64,000 bases of DNA from NCBI GenBank assembly GCA_001897745.1, contig MKUH01000025.1, positions 110,009 through 174,008 of the forward strand, read 5' to 3'. Shown here piece after piece: positions 9,100 through 18,729 of the stretch. The notes below the pieces were generated by a model, which made no database searches, was not told the origin of the DNA, and saw nothing but the letters and a program-made list of their open reading frames with translations. The stretch is from Candidatus Accumulibacter sp. 66-26 (GTDB lineage Bacteria > Pseudomonadota > Gammaproteobacteria > Burkholderiales > Rhodocyclaceae). Position 1 is the stretch's first letter, and each line of letters begins with the position of its first letter. A program made the translations under genes and the position numbers.

Positions 9100-9115
9100 G
9101 TAAGTTTTTTGTAAG
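9100..9115 (-). promoter_or_regulatory. Probable response-regulator operator (CTTAC direct repeat)
   Basis: On the minus strand CTTAC-AAAAAA-CTTAC forms a direct repeat with an 11-base period, the geometry bound by dimers of OmpR-family regulators such as PmrA and QseB. It is 27 bases upstream of the regulator's ATG. Binding is inferred. Confidence 0.5.
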
Positions 9116-9373
9116 CGTCGAGTCATACACTGCGCGCGCTGTTCTCCTTTTATGGTCTTAGGAGTTCCGGCTTCGGCCGGGACTCGGGGGGTGCCCGAAT
9201 CCTGCACCGGGCGCTCCCCGCCACTTTTCTTCCGCGCCCGACTCCGCAACTCCCCGCACCGGCTTTGCCGCATCGCAACCAGCGCGCCCGTGCATCTCCC
9301 ATGACGAGTGTATCAAAATCGGCAGGCCGCCGTTTTTGCAGCGCAGCAAGACAAAATCACCCGCCGAAAAAGA

Positions 9374-9401
9374 AAAACCCCGCAAGCTTCTGCGGGGTTT
9401 T
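9374..9401 (-). terminator. Rho-independent terminator after groEL
   Basis: An 11-base stem AAAACCCCGCA / TGCGGGGTTTT with a short loop, starting 27 bases past the groEL stop and ending in a T-run on the minus strand. The rest of the 354-base stretch 9074-9427 holds the regulator promoter region and no gene I can support. Confidence 0.85.
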
Positions 9402-9427
9402 CGTGAGCTGGAAAGCCCGGACCGGGA

Positions 9428-11098
<1,671 letters not shown>

Positions 11099-11128
11099 TC
11101 AGTTGGTTACTTGGGCGGACCGCGAAGC

Positions 11129-11419
11129 TCAGGCTTCGACCACGCCCATGATGTCTTCTTCGCGCATGACCAGCAGTTCCTGGCCATCGACCTTGACGGT
11201 CTGGCCGGCGTACTTGCCGAACAGCACGCGATCGCCAACCTTCACGTCCAGAACGACTTGCTTGCCGTTCTCGTCGCGCTTGCCCGGGCCGACGGCGAGG
11301 ATTTCGCCCTGATCCGGCTTTTCGGCGGCGGTATCGGGAATGACGATGCCAGAGGCGGTCTTGCGCTCGTCCTCGAGGCGCTTGACGATCACACGGTCGT
11401 GCAACGGACGGATTTTCAT
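11129..11419 (-). CDS. groES: Co-chaperonin GroES (10 kDa)
   Basis: A 96-residue cap protein of the GroEL chamber. It begins [14 protein letters not shown], has the mobile loop around [12 protein letters not shown], and ends in [14 protein letters not shown]. An AAGGAG site sits 8 bases before the ATG. It is the first gene of groESL, controlled by a sigma-32 type promoter and a CIRCE element. Confidence 0.99.
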   Translation of the reverse strand: MKIRPLHDRVIVKRLEDERKTASGIVIPDTAAEKPDQGEILAVGPGKRDENGKQVVLDVKVGDRVLFGKYAGQTVKVDGQELLVMREEDIMGVVEA

Positions 11420-11470
11420 GTAGTTTCTCCTTGGTTTTAGGCGTAGGCGACTACTAACTCATCAATACTC

Positions 11471-11496
11471 GCGGGGCCGTCGCCAGACGGCCCCGC
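11471..11496. other. Perfect GC hairpin in the groES leader
   Basis: GCGGGGCCGT and ACGGCCCCGC pair perfectly over 10 bases around a 6-base loop. It lies between CIRCE and groES, so it is in the transcribed leader, 51 bases before the ATG. No T-run follows, so it does not look like a terminator. Confidence 0.7.
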
Positions 11497-11507
11497 GCGC
11501 AGGACTG

Positions 11508-11534
11508 TTAGCACTCAAAGCTAACGAGTGCTAA
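11508..11534. promoter_or_regulatory. CIRCE operator (HrcA binding site)
   Basis: TTAGCACTC-N9-GAGTGCTAA, an exact match to the CIRCE consensus, just downstream of the groES promoter. It indicates repression of groESL by HrcA, whose gene is not in this window. Confidence 0.97.
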
Positions 11535-11539
11535 TAATA

Positions 11540-11563
11540 GGGGCGCACCAAGTGAATTTCAAG
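11540..11563 (-). promoter_or_regulatory. Probable sigma-32 heat-shock promoter of groESL
   Basis: On the minus strand CTTGAAA (11563-11557), a 13-base spacer, then CCCCTATTA (from 11543) match the heat-shock consensus. The -10 end touches CIRCE, so groESL appears to have dual control by RpoH and HrcA. Confidence 0.8.
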
Positions 11564-11570
11564 CGCCGGG

Positions 11571-11629
11571 GGCACAAATAAAGTTCTGCACAAATATAGT
11601 GGCAGACAAAAAAATAAACCGGCAGACAA
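11571..11629 (+). repeat. Four spaced 9-mers, probable transposon end
   Basis: Four related 9-mers occur in the same direction within 59 bases: GGCACAAAT at 11571, TGCACAAAT at 11587, GGCAGACAA at 11601 and GGCAGACAA at 11621. Spaced repeated transposase-binding sites are typical of the ends of Tn7-like and Tn402/Tn5053-like elements, and a tniQ remnant follows 34 bases later. The first repeat starts 8 bases from the groES -35 element. The matching right end was not found. Confidence 0.5.
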
Positions 11630-11662
11630 GCGTAGTGGCCCCTATGACCGGGAGAGCTAGCC

Positions 11663-11907
11663 TTGTCTAAAAAGCAAAGGCTACTGACCTTTGTTCCCCC
11701 GCCCCTACCGGACCAGACCCTGTTTAGCTGGATTTGGATGTATCACCGCATGTCGGGAAATGCCTTTATCAGCTACTCCGCTCAGCAAGCCCTGGGGCAA
11801 CCAGCGGGAAATTCCATTTCCACGTACCCTCACACCTGAATTACCTTCGCTTGGCTGCGGAAGGCCTCTGGGACTCTCCAGAACAGGTCATCCTGAATCA
11901 CCCCTGA
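11663..11907 (+). pseudogene. tniQ-like transposition gene remnant, frameshifted
   Basis: From a TTG at 11663 (with GGGAGAG upstream) the frame reads LLTFVPPPLPDQTLFSWI and then YHRMSGN, which resembles the conserved N-terminus of TniQ-family transposition proteins. This frame stops at 11839. Homology-like reading continues from about 11810 in another frame (FHFHVPSHLNYL, then LWDSPEQVILNHP) to a stop at 11907. So the gene carries a frameshift and is cut short: a TniQ is normally several hundred residues. It marks the left part of a decayed transposon. Confidence 0.55.
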
Positions 11908-12070
11908 TTTTGTAGAGACTGCGCAGTCAGTTTTGCGCACTACTGCAGCCGTTCAAGCGGGATGGCGCGAATGGCGGTAATGGCCGAACAGCGGATTAAG
12001 GCACACTTCCCCACCCCACTTCGCTTGACCTTATTCATCTTTCATAAGACGCCAAACGTCAAAATGACGC

Positions 12071-12277
12071 CTATCGCACGTCCACCTGCTCGCAAGCATT
12101 GCGCTTGGCAAGGCCAACAAATTCCGCAGCCACCTCGTCGGCGATGATGCCGTCCATGACAGACCGCATCCAATCCTTCAGCGGCGGCCACGACACACCC
12201 AGCAGTTCCAGTTGGCGCCGCGAGTATCCGCCGCGCGCACTTAGGCCGGAGGCCAGAAACTCTTCGGTAATTCTCAT
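12071..12277 (-). CDS. Small hypothetical protein, third gene after jetD
   Basis: A 68-residue protein starting MRITEEFLASGL, with a central stretch GGYSRRQLELLGVSWPP and a helical C-terminus. The ATG overlaps the stop of the preceding small gene by 4 bases (ATGA), so it is coupled to the Wadjet operon. I do not know a function. The pattern of a glycine-rich turn, a helix and then a GVxWPP turn looks like a small folded domain rather than a random frame. It is the last gene of the operon. Confidence 0.6.
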   Translation of the reverse strand: MRITEEFLASGLSARGGYSRRQLELLGVSWPPLKDWMRSVMDGIIADEVAAEFVGLAKRNACEQVDVR

Positions 12278-12543
12278 GACGGCAGATCGCTGAGCCAGCG
12301 CGGGCACGACTCTCCTTGACGAACGTCAAGTAGCTTACCGCCCGTTCCGGTCCATTGATACACCTCGATTAAGTGCCGAGCCATCGTCTCGCTGTCCTTG
12401 GCGTCCACGGGCTTGCCGCCAACCTCTCTCCTGAAGAGAACATCGAATCCGCCATTCATTGCTGTATGCCCTTTGCTCACTAGGTGCGCCAAGCCGCTCA
12501 TCATTGACGCTAAACGTTTATCTAATGGCCGCGCGACCGCCAT
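12274..12543 (-). CDS. Small hypothetical protein, second gene after jetD
   Basis: An 89-residue frame that overlaps the gene before it by 26 bases and the one after it by 4. The start may be internal, at MSGLAHLVSKGH. The C-terminal half (ETMARHLIEVYQW, then GKLLDVRQGE) looks like ordinary coding sequence. No known motif is visible, and no signal peptide or membrane segment. Confidence 0.5.
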   Translation of the reverse strand: MAVARPLDKRLASMMSGLAHLVSKGHTAMNGGFDVLFRREVGGKPVDAKDSETMARHLIEVYQWTGTGGKLLDVRQGESCPRWLSDLPS

Positions 12544-12910
12544 TCACCTCTCGCGCCTGCTCTCGATCACTGAACAGACCAAGATGCACAAGGCGCGCAA
12601 GAATCGCCCCCTCTCCCCGACCGAATCGCTCGCCCAGAAACGCCGCTGTCGCTGAATTATCGGACTCCCATGCGGTTCTCAGCGCCTCGTCATCACCGGT
12701 CGTCCATGGCTTGCCATGCATGACTGGCCGTGAGGTCGTTGCTGAAACTCCCGATGAAGAGTTGAAGTGTTTCACCATCCTCCGCAATTTCGCCAGATAG
12801 TTTAGGCGCGCCTTGTCGAGATCGGGGTCGCGTGGCGTCTCCAAAAACGCCCCATCCCTCGGGTCGACTCCGCGGCAAATAGCTTCCAGAAGCTCAAGTT
12901 CCTTGATCAT
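12518..12910 (-). CDS. Hypothetical protein with C-terminal SANT/Myb-like helix-turn-helix, first gene after jetD
   Basis: A 130-residue protein. The ATG at 12910 has a good AGGGGAGAG site and overlaps jetD by 17 bases. The N-terminus MIKELELLEAICRGVDP is helical. The C-terminal 50 residues read PWTTGDDEALRTAW and then FLGERFGRGEGAILARL, the tryptophan-led two-helix pattern of bacterial SANT/Myb-like DNA-binding tails. DNA binding is therefore plausible (inference). It is coupled to the Wadjet genes, so it may regulate or assist them. Confidence 0.6.
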   Translation of the reverse strand: MIKELELLEAICRGVDPRDGAFLETPRDPDLDKARLNYLAKLRRMVKHFNSSSGVSATTSRPVMHGKPWTTGDDEALRTAWESDNSATAAFLGERFGRGEGAILARLVHLGLFSDREQAREVNGGRAAIR

Positions 12911-13784
12911 GCTCTCCCCTGTAAATAAGCAATGCTTCATGCTCCAATGCCCCACCGAACTCCGCCATTAGTCGGAGAAGCCCTTGCACCCTATTGTGCG
13001 GACTCCGCTGCAGCGCCGGTAGCAGCCCTGCCGATCGCGATAATAGCTCCCGATCCGAATACTGAGAAAACAGGCGCCCGATCTCAGCCGGAATGAACAG
13101 GTCGGCTCGGTCGCCAAGCGCCGCTTCGAGCCGGCAGAACTCACCGAGGCCAACTGGATCGTAGTCGCCGTAATGGACAACGCGGGCATCCCGCATGGAC
13201 TCGCTGGCCAGCCAGTCGATGAGCCGGCGTGACATTCGCCCGTAGGTTGCGATTGCTAGGTCGACGCCGGCGTTTGCCCAGTCGTGCCGAATGAGGACGG
13301 TCGGATTCTCGACGGTGGCCACTACGCCAGAGAATCGCACTTCGCGGTTAACCGGGCGCGCACCGTAGAGGACGAATGCACCGAGGTCACCGGACACCCC
13401 GGACCAGCCGACGGCCGTACCGCCAATCAGCAACGGCACCTTGCCGGTCAACCGGTATTCGACGATTTCGAAGTCGAGGCCGCCCAGTGCCTTCGTATCC
13501 CGGTACCGAGACAGTGCCAGCGTCCGTCGGTCTAGGCCTTCCTCGGCTGCGGCATTGCTGAACAGGCCGGCGGGGTAATGTCGCTCAATGAACCGCGCCA
13601 AGGTGTCCGCGTTGCGTACTTCGATGCGCCGGCCGGCGCCAGCGCGCCGCTCCACCAGCACATCGGCCGAAAACAGCGGCGCTAGGCGCTCCCGCGCCTT
13701 GGCGGACAACCGGCTCGCCGGCACCACGCCATCGGCAGCCAGGTCGGCGAGAAGCCCGGCAAAGGCATCAAGCGGCGTCTGCAC
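12894..13784 (-). CDS. jetD: Wadjet JetD / MksG-like Toprim nuclease subunit
   Basis: A 296-residue protein with a C-terminal Toprim domain: the candidate glutamate is Glu159 in VATVEN, and the acidic pair is Asp207 and Asp209 in HYGDYDPVG, in the style of DUF2220 and topoisomerase VI. In Wadjet systems JetD cuts circular plasmid DNA after the SMC complex has extruded it. It is shorter than typical type I JetD proteins (about 400), mainly at the N-terminus. The start is a GTG with GAGG upstream, overlapping jetC by 17 bases. Predicted cytosolic. Confidence 0.82.
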   Translation of the reverse strand: MQTPLDAFAGLLADLAADGVVPASRLSAKARERLAPLFSADVLVERRAGAGRRIEVRNADTLARFIERHYPAGLFSNAAAEEGLDRRTLALSRYRDTKALGGLDFEIVEYRLTGKVPLLIGGTAVGWSGVSGDLGAFVLYGARPVNREVRFSGVVATVENPTVLIRHDWANAGVDLAIATYGRMSRRLIDWLASESMRDARVVHYGDYDPVGLGEFCRLEAALGDRADLFIPAEIGRLFSQYSDRELLSRSAGLLPALQRSPHNRVQGLLRLMAEFGGALEHEALLIYRGEHDQGT

Positions 13785-16485
13785 GGATCGCCTCTTTGGC
13801 CTTGCGCTGGATGCGCGACTTCGGGTCGATGATGGCGCGGCTGTCCGGCGTCAGGCGAACGATGTAGATGCTCTCTGCCGCCGCTACTGGCACTGTCGAT
13901 GCCAGAATCGGGCAGAAGCCCTTGTCGTTAGCCACTGCCAGTATCTCCCGCAGGTTGCCCTCGTCGATCTGGTTGGCCTCATCGATGTAGAACGGCAGAA
14001 CGAACTGCCGACGGTCGCGCATCATGGCCTGGATCAGCACGATATTCACAAGCGCCTTGATAGACATCGTGGTGCCGTTCGATTCGATCTTGGAAAGATC
14101 GTTGTAGACCGTCTCCAGGCCATCAGCGGTCTTGACCACAAATTGCACGCCAAACCAGTCTGCCAGCCGCAGCACCGGCGCCCGCTGGATGGTTTGGTGG
14201 ATGGCGCTGATGGCGCTTTCACTGTCAGCGAGGTTTGACAGGAGGTCGGCGGCGCCGGCCTCCACCACCGAACGATAGTTCCGCGTTACTTCGGTGTTTT
14301 CGACGATCTTCACCGAGAAGCCGCGCAGGTTCGAGATGGCAACGTTGCCGATCGCTCGGCTGAACTGCTCGGCGGACTCGGACAGGCTGCCCAGCGCCTC
14401 GAACATCCGCTTGAACGTTGCCCGCATCCCCTTAATGACGTTTGTCAGGTGGTCACGGTAGGCGTTGTCGCGCTCGCCCAAGGAATCGACGGCCTCGATG
14501 ATTGCCTCGATCTTCTCGTCGTCGCTACTGCCGGCGAAGCCATCCGGGTTCAGCAGCTCCGCCTCGGACAGGATGCGCAGGACTTCGGCCTCGGACTGCA
14601 GATACCCGTTGTAGGTCTGCGAGTACAGCGACGCCAGTTCCATCGCATCCTCCGGCCACTCGGGGTCCGGCGTACCCATCGGCCAGGAGGGCTTCGGTGG
14701 AATCGGCCGCAGGCCGTCCAGCTTGGCCAATTGCTCGGTCTTCATCCGGATGTCGCCATTGATGCCAGTCTTCTGGTGCTCGCGTTGCACGCCTTTTTGC
14801 TCGAGCAATTGCCGGGCGGTGACGTTCGCCGCCTTCGCCTTCTTCTGCGCCTCGTCGGCCTTCCTCTGGTCGGGCAGCTTGGCGGCGTCTTCAGCATGCC
14901 GGAGGAAGCACCGGTGCAGCTCTTCGGACACTTGCAGCTGGGCTTTCAGCTCATCCCGCTTTGCCTGCACAGCCGCCATGTTCTGCGCCGTGGCCAAGTC
15001 CGCCACCTGTTTCTTCACCTCGTGCTCGAGGTCAGCGATTTCCGCATTAAGTGTCGCCAGATCGGCCACACGCACCGATTCGCGGGTCGCCACCTGGTCC
15101 AGCGGAATCGACACGCCGTCAACGACCAGCCGGCCGTCGGCAATCTTTCCGTGAATGCGGCGCAGCAGGGCGAGCAGCGCCTCTTCATCGGACAGCAACA
15201 CTCCCCCTTCCTCCAGCGGCAGGCGCAACAGCTCCGGGTGGAAGATCCGGCCAAGGTCGGTCATAACTTCCGGGCCAAGCCGTTCCTGCAGGCATGTACC
15301 GAGGAGCTGGGCATACTTGTCGCGCCGCCCGATTATCGCCCCCAACTTCTTCCGCGTACGTTCCAGCCGCGCTTCAAGTTCCGCAGGGTCGCCGGCGGTG
15401 ACCAAGCTAGCGGTCAATTGGTCGATCGTGGCCCCCAGGCTCTTGCGCGTGGCCGCCTCGATGTCCGGTAGATAGTCCCGAAGGGCTGTCTTGTCGGCTT
15501 CAAACGCCTTGAACCAGTCCTCCAGCACAATGCCGGCACGAACGATATCGTCGTTCTCGTCCTCCAGACGCTGCCGTTCGTCCTTGGCAGCCAGCGCCGT
15601 GGCAGCGACCTCCTCCAGTCGCTGCTGGTCACGTTCGATGCCCTTCTCCAGCATCGTCCGTTGCCGGGCCTTCGCCCCGACGATCGTCGCATACAGTGCG
15701 GGCAAATCTCGGCTGGCACGAATGCGTTTCTCTTGCTCAGCCTTCAGGTGGTTGGCGATCAGCGCCACCTGGCGAATGTTGGCCAGCCTAGCCTTTTCGA
15801 CCATGAGGGCGCTGTAGGCGTCGTTGTACTCCCTGTGCAGGTCCACCTCGATGGCGTTGCGGATACCGTGGCGGTAGACCGTCAGCAGCGTGTCCTTGAC
15901 GTCCTTCTGACTCAGGTTGGTGAGCCGCAGCAGATTCTTGAACAGGTACGCAAAGTCGCCGTAGCGGCCGACGTCGCGCAGAGGCACGATCCCCATGTTG
16001 AGCTGCCGGACGCCGAGCTCGCCGATGAGCGCGGCGCGGATTTCGTTCGGCTCCATCTCCTTCAAGAAGCGGCCCTCGACGATGCGGCGCTTCACCTCAT
16101 CGAACGGCCGGACGCGGTTCTCATCGTCGATGAAGTCTTCCTTGCGGTAGGCGCCCTCGAAAGCAAAGCGGTCAACCTGGAAGGCGCCGAGCTGCCCCTT
16201 GCCACGCAGGCCAACCGTGACGAATCGGCCATCGCTCGTCACCGTCTCGAACAGGATGGTCGAGGTATCGAGGCGGAAGTAGTAGCGACGCGTCTCATCC
16301 CACGGCCGGCTGAAGCTCATCTCGTTGAAGCTGGGCACGTAGAGCATCTGCAGCGTGGCAATAAGCGATGTCTTGCCGGCGTTGTTTTCGCCGACCAAAT
16401 GGGCGGAACGGCCAAGTACGACTTCCGCGTAGTCGTACCGACCGGCGCGAATCAGAACAATGCGTTTCGGTCCCGGCGTCAGCAT
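13768..16485 (-). CDS. jetC: Wadjet JetC / MksB-like SMC ATPase
   Basis: A 905-residue SMC-like ATPase, the motor of plasmid DNA loop extrusion. Walker A GENNAGKTS is at residues 32-40. Two long coiled-coil stretches (about 230-430 and 450-600, rich in Glu, Lys, Ala and Leu) flank a hinge-like centre. The signature is SNGTTMSIKAL near 802-812, in place of the LSGGE of classical SMCs, as is usual for the MukB/MksB branch. Walker B ends in YIDEANQID with Asp835 and Glu836. GAGGAG precedes the ATG, which overlaps jetB by 7 bases. Confidence 0.9.
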   Translation of the reverse strand: MLTPGPKRIVLIRAGRYDYAEVVLGRSAHLVGENNAGKTSLIATLQMLYVPSFNEMSFSRPWDETRRYYFRLDTSTILFETVTSDGRFVTVGLRGKGQLGAFQVDRFAFEGAYRKEDFIDDENRVRPFDEVKRRIVEGRFLKEMEPNEIRAALIGELGVRQLNMGIVPLRDVGRYGDFAYLFKNLLRLTNLSQKDVKDTLLTVYRHGIRNAIEVDLHREYNDAYSALMVEKARLANIRQVALIANHLKAEQEKRIRASRDLPALYATIVGAKARQRTMLEKGIERDQQRLEEVAATALAAKDERQRLEDENDDIVRAGIVLEDWFKAFEADKTALRDYLPDIEAATRKSLGATIDQLTASLVTAGDPAELEARLERTRKKLGAIIGRRDKYAQLLGTCLQERLGPEVMTDLGRIFHPELLRLPLEEGGVLLSDEEALLALLRRIHGKIADGRLVVDGVSIPLDQVATRESVRVADLATLNAEIADLEHEVKKQVADLATAQNMAAVQAKRDELKAQLQVSEELHRCFLRHAEDAAKLPDQRKADEAQKKAKAANVTARQLLEQKGVQREHQKTGINGDIRMKTEQLAKLDGLRPIPPKPSWPMGTPDPEWPEDAMELASLYSQTYNGYLQSEAEVLRILSEAELLNPDGFAGSSDDEKIEAIIEAVDSLGERDNAYRDHLTNVIKGMRATFKRMFEALGSLSESAEQFSRAIGNVAISNLRGFSVKIVENTEVTRNYRSVVEAGAADLLSNLADSESAISAIHQTIQRAPVLRLADWFGVQFVVKTADGLETVYNDLSKIESNGTTMSIKALVNIVLIQAMMRDRRQFVLPFYIDEANQIDEGNLREILAVANDKGFCPILASTVPVAAAESIYIVRLTPDSRAIIDPKSRIQRKAKEAIRADAA

Positions 16486-17018
16486 TGGGACTCCTCTTCA
16501 GCAGTTTTCTCGGTGTCCAGGCCCGCAGCTACGCATGCATCGACGATTCGGTGCGCTGGCGGGAGCAAGCGGAATCTGCCATCGCCGCCTTGTGCCAGGA
16601 AGCCAAAGTTTTCCATCGTACGAATGGTTTCAGCCAGGTCGGCCGGCGTCGAGATTCCGACATGCTGCAGGTAGCCGCGGTAGCGCTCGCTGGCCAGATG
16701 CGGAAGTTGATCGACGTTGAAGCTCTTGCCGGCGAGCGCCGCAGTGATCCCCTCGCCGTTGTCGGCCAGCCAGTCTATGAGGATGTAAAGGAACAGGGCC
16801 AGCCGATTCACGTTATTCGCAGTCGCCCGCGCGCCGAAGAAGTAGTAGAAGCCGCGAGCATCACATACCAGCTCGAACCCCAGCTTCTTGAAGACCGCTT
16901 GGTAGTCGTCGGGATGCTTTTCGAGAGCCGCGAACAGATCGCCGTCCGCGGCAGACAGGTGCCGACCCCGCGACAGTTCCCGGAAAATGTCTTCCAGCTT
17001 TTCAAGGTGATCAAGCAT
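16479..17018 (-). CDS. jetB: Wadjet JetB / MksE-like KITE subunit
   Basis: A 179-residue protein in the position and size range of JetB/MksE, a winged-helix (KITE) partner that holds the kleisin JetA and the SMC heads together. The ATG at 17018 sits in an 8-base overlap, ATGCTTGA, with the jetA stop; a longer frame upstream would overlap jetA by 86 bases and is less likely. The stretch GFELVCDARGFYYFFG is a beta-hairpin-like segment seen in this group. The function rests mostly on gene order and neighbours. Confidence 0.8.
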   Translation of the reverse strand: MLDHLEKLEDIFRELSRGRHLSAADGDLFAALEKHPDDYQAVFKKLGFELVCDARGFYYFFGARATANNVNRLALFLYILIDWLADNGEGITAALAGKSFNVDQLPHLASERYRGYLQHVGISTPADLAETIRTMENFGFLAQGGDGRFRLLPPAHRIVDACVAAGLDTEKTAEEESQC

Positions 17019-18234
17019 TGGCAGAGATGTGCGTTGGAAGGTACGTGTAGATGGCCGTCTCCGTTTCCGCCTGCACAGGCTGGTCGCCGAAGGCACACTG
17101 AAAACCGGGGGAGCCGGAGATGTTGTGGAAGGCCTGAAGCAGCTGCTGGTCGGGATAGGCGCTGAACGTGCCGACGATCCATGCCAGCAAGTCTTTCTGT
17201 TCGCCGGCGGCCAGCAGGCTCTCGACCACTTCGTCTGGATCGAGGACTGGCGGCGCCACGCTGTCGCTCAGAGTGGCCAACGGGCCCGGATCGGGATTGG
17301 CGACGTAGTTGGCGACACCTGAAAGGTATTCCTCGAGCGCGTAGGTGCTGAAGACGTTGTCCGGACGCCAGCGCGCGATCGGCAGCTGGTCGACCACCTT
17401 GTCCAGCCCCTTCGCCCCTTCCCTTCCAACTCGATCAAGCTGCCGGCTTATAGCAACCGCCATCGCATGATCGCGCCGAATCTGGCGGAACAGCGGCGTG
17501 ACCTCGCGCAACGAAGAGTGAAAGTCGCTCCAGGCATCGTCCTTCAGCCGGCGCACGCCTGCGATTACCTTCGACGTCAGCTCCGGCACGAAGGGGTCAT
17601 CGGGCATCGAGTTGCAGCCCAGCTTTGCGACAGCGATCAACTCACTAGCGCGTCTCTCCATCTCTCCGCCAACTTCGACCAGTGCACCCAATGGGGTCAG
17701 GTGCTTCTCGTGCAGATAGGTGATAAACAGGTAGCGCTCCCGCAGACTCCTATGGTCCTCGCGAGTCTTGATGCGCATGACCTCGTTCACGATGGATTGC
17801 GAGTTGCCTCGGGACAGCCCGCGCGCCGCGTCGAGAGCCTGCTTGATGCTGTTGCTGGCCTGCCGAACGCGATCAATGTCTGACGCCTCGAAGGCCATGC
17901 GCAAATCTTCAGTCAGCCGGGCCACTTCTTCGATAATCGGTCCGAGCAGGCCCGGCGCCGAAAGACGTTGGCGCATCGACAGGTGTCGCAAGAATTCGCC
18001 GACGACGTAGGGGACCTCCCATGAGTTGTCCGAATCCGCAGCCTTTTCAAATAAGCCGAACTGCTCAAGCAACTCCGCCACCTTCTCAGGCGCACGCTCA
18101 CCTTCGGGATGATGCTTCTGCAGCAGCGACCGCAAATCGCCTAGGCTGACCGAATCTCCTTGCGAGGCGAGATCCGACAGTAGGCCGTAGTATTCGGCAA
18201 CAAGCGCAAGCGTGCGCTGGGGGTTGGTGCTCAT
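17011..18234 (-). CDS. jetA: Wadjet JetA / MksF-like kleisin subunit
   Basis: A 407-residue, largely helical protein, first gene of the system. It begins with a winged-helix-like region (LVAEYYGLLSDLASQGD, then SLGDLRSLLQKHH) and continues with helical bundles, as in MukF/MksF/JetA kleisins that bridge the SMC heads. It ends in PVQAETETAIYTYLP. The ATG at 18234 has no strong ribosome site. Order jetA-jetB-jetC-jetD with overlaps at every joint is the classical Wadjet arrangement, which supports the call more than sequence motifs do. I do not assign a Wadjet subtype. Confidence 0.78.
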   Translation of the reverse strand: MSTNPQRTLALVAEYYGLLSDLASQGDSVSLGDLRSLLQKHHPEGERAPEKVAELLEQFGLFEKAADSDNSWEVPYVVGEFLRHLSMRQRLSAPGLLGPIIEEVARLTEDLRMAFEASDIDRVRQASNSIKQALDAARGLSRGNSQSIVNEVMRIKTREDHRSLRERYLFITYLHEKHLTPLGALVEVGGEMERRASELIAVAKLGCNSMPDDPFVPELTSKVIAGVRRLKDDAWSDFHSSLREVTPLFRQIRRDHAMAVAISRQLDRVGREGAKGLDKVVDQLPIARWRPDNVFSTYALEEYLSGVANYVANPDPGPLATLSDSVAPPVLDPDEVVESLLAAGEQKDLLAWIVGTFSAYPDQQLLQAFHNISGSPGFQCAFGDQPVQAETETAIYTYLPTHISANA

Positions 18235-18729
18235 GACGTCATTCTATCCGCATCGAAATACCCATAGGGGCAAAGAACTGAGGAGAGAATAGAAAATGCA
18301 TGGCTCATGAGGGTGAGCCTCCACGACAACGATCACTGGAGGACAACTCCGCATATTAGAGAAGTTCATCGCCTTCAGACGACTTGGCCGATGGAACCGG
18401 GAGTCACAACCTGAGTCGGCGAAATCGATGTCGACGATTATCAGACGCTTTGTATCAAGGGACTGCCGAGGCCAAAGATCGAAAATTGTTGCAGTTCCCC
18501 CGCACCGCTTTGTTTGACATTACCCCCAGTAGATCAGAAGTTCTGCCTTTCCAGCCGTTTGATTCAGCCCGACACAGTGGCTGGTCTGGGGAGAAATGCA
18601 GACCTCGCGGCGACCATTAAAAGCGGGGCGATTCAGACAGACCAGAATTTTCGTCGCGAAAATTCCAGGCGACGCCCTGAGCCTTAGCTCCTACGATGGC
18701 ACTTCCATTTCATCCACTCAGGAGCACGT
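18235..18729. other. Intergenic region upstream of jetA
   Basis: 495 bases between jetA and the 50-residue gene. It should hold the jetABCD promoter (an AT-rich stretch lies around 18280-18295) and contains the small hairpin GGCTCA/TGAGCC at 18302-18319 and the perfect palindrome at 18645-18665. A plus-strand frame at 18384-18620 has poor coding character. No gene can be supported here. Confidence 0.6.
18645..18665. repeat. Perfect 21-base palindrome upstream of the 50-residue gene
   Basis: GAATTTTCG-TCG-CGAAAATTC, two 9-base arms around 3 bases, 65 bases before the next ATG. Without a T-run after it, an operator is as likely as a structural hairpin. Confidence 0.6.

Noticed and set aside
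18384..18620. A 78-codon plus-strand frame upstream of the 50-residue gene
   Set aside because: No ribosome site, odd composition and no motif; treated as intergenic.
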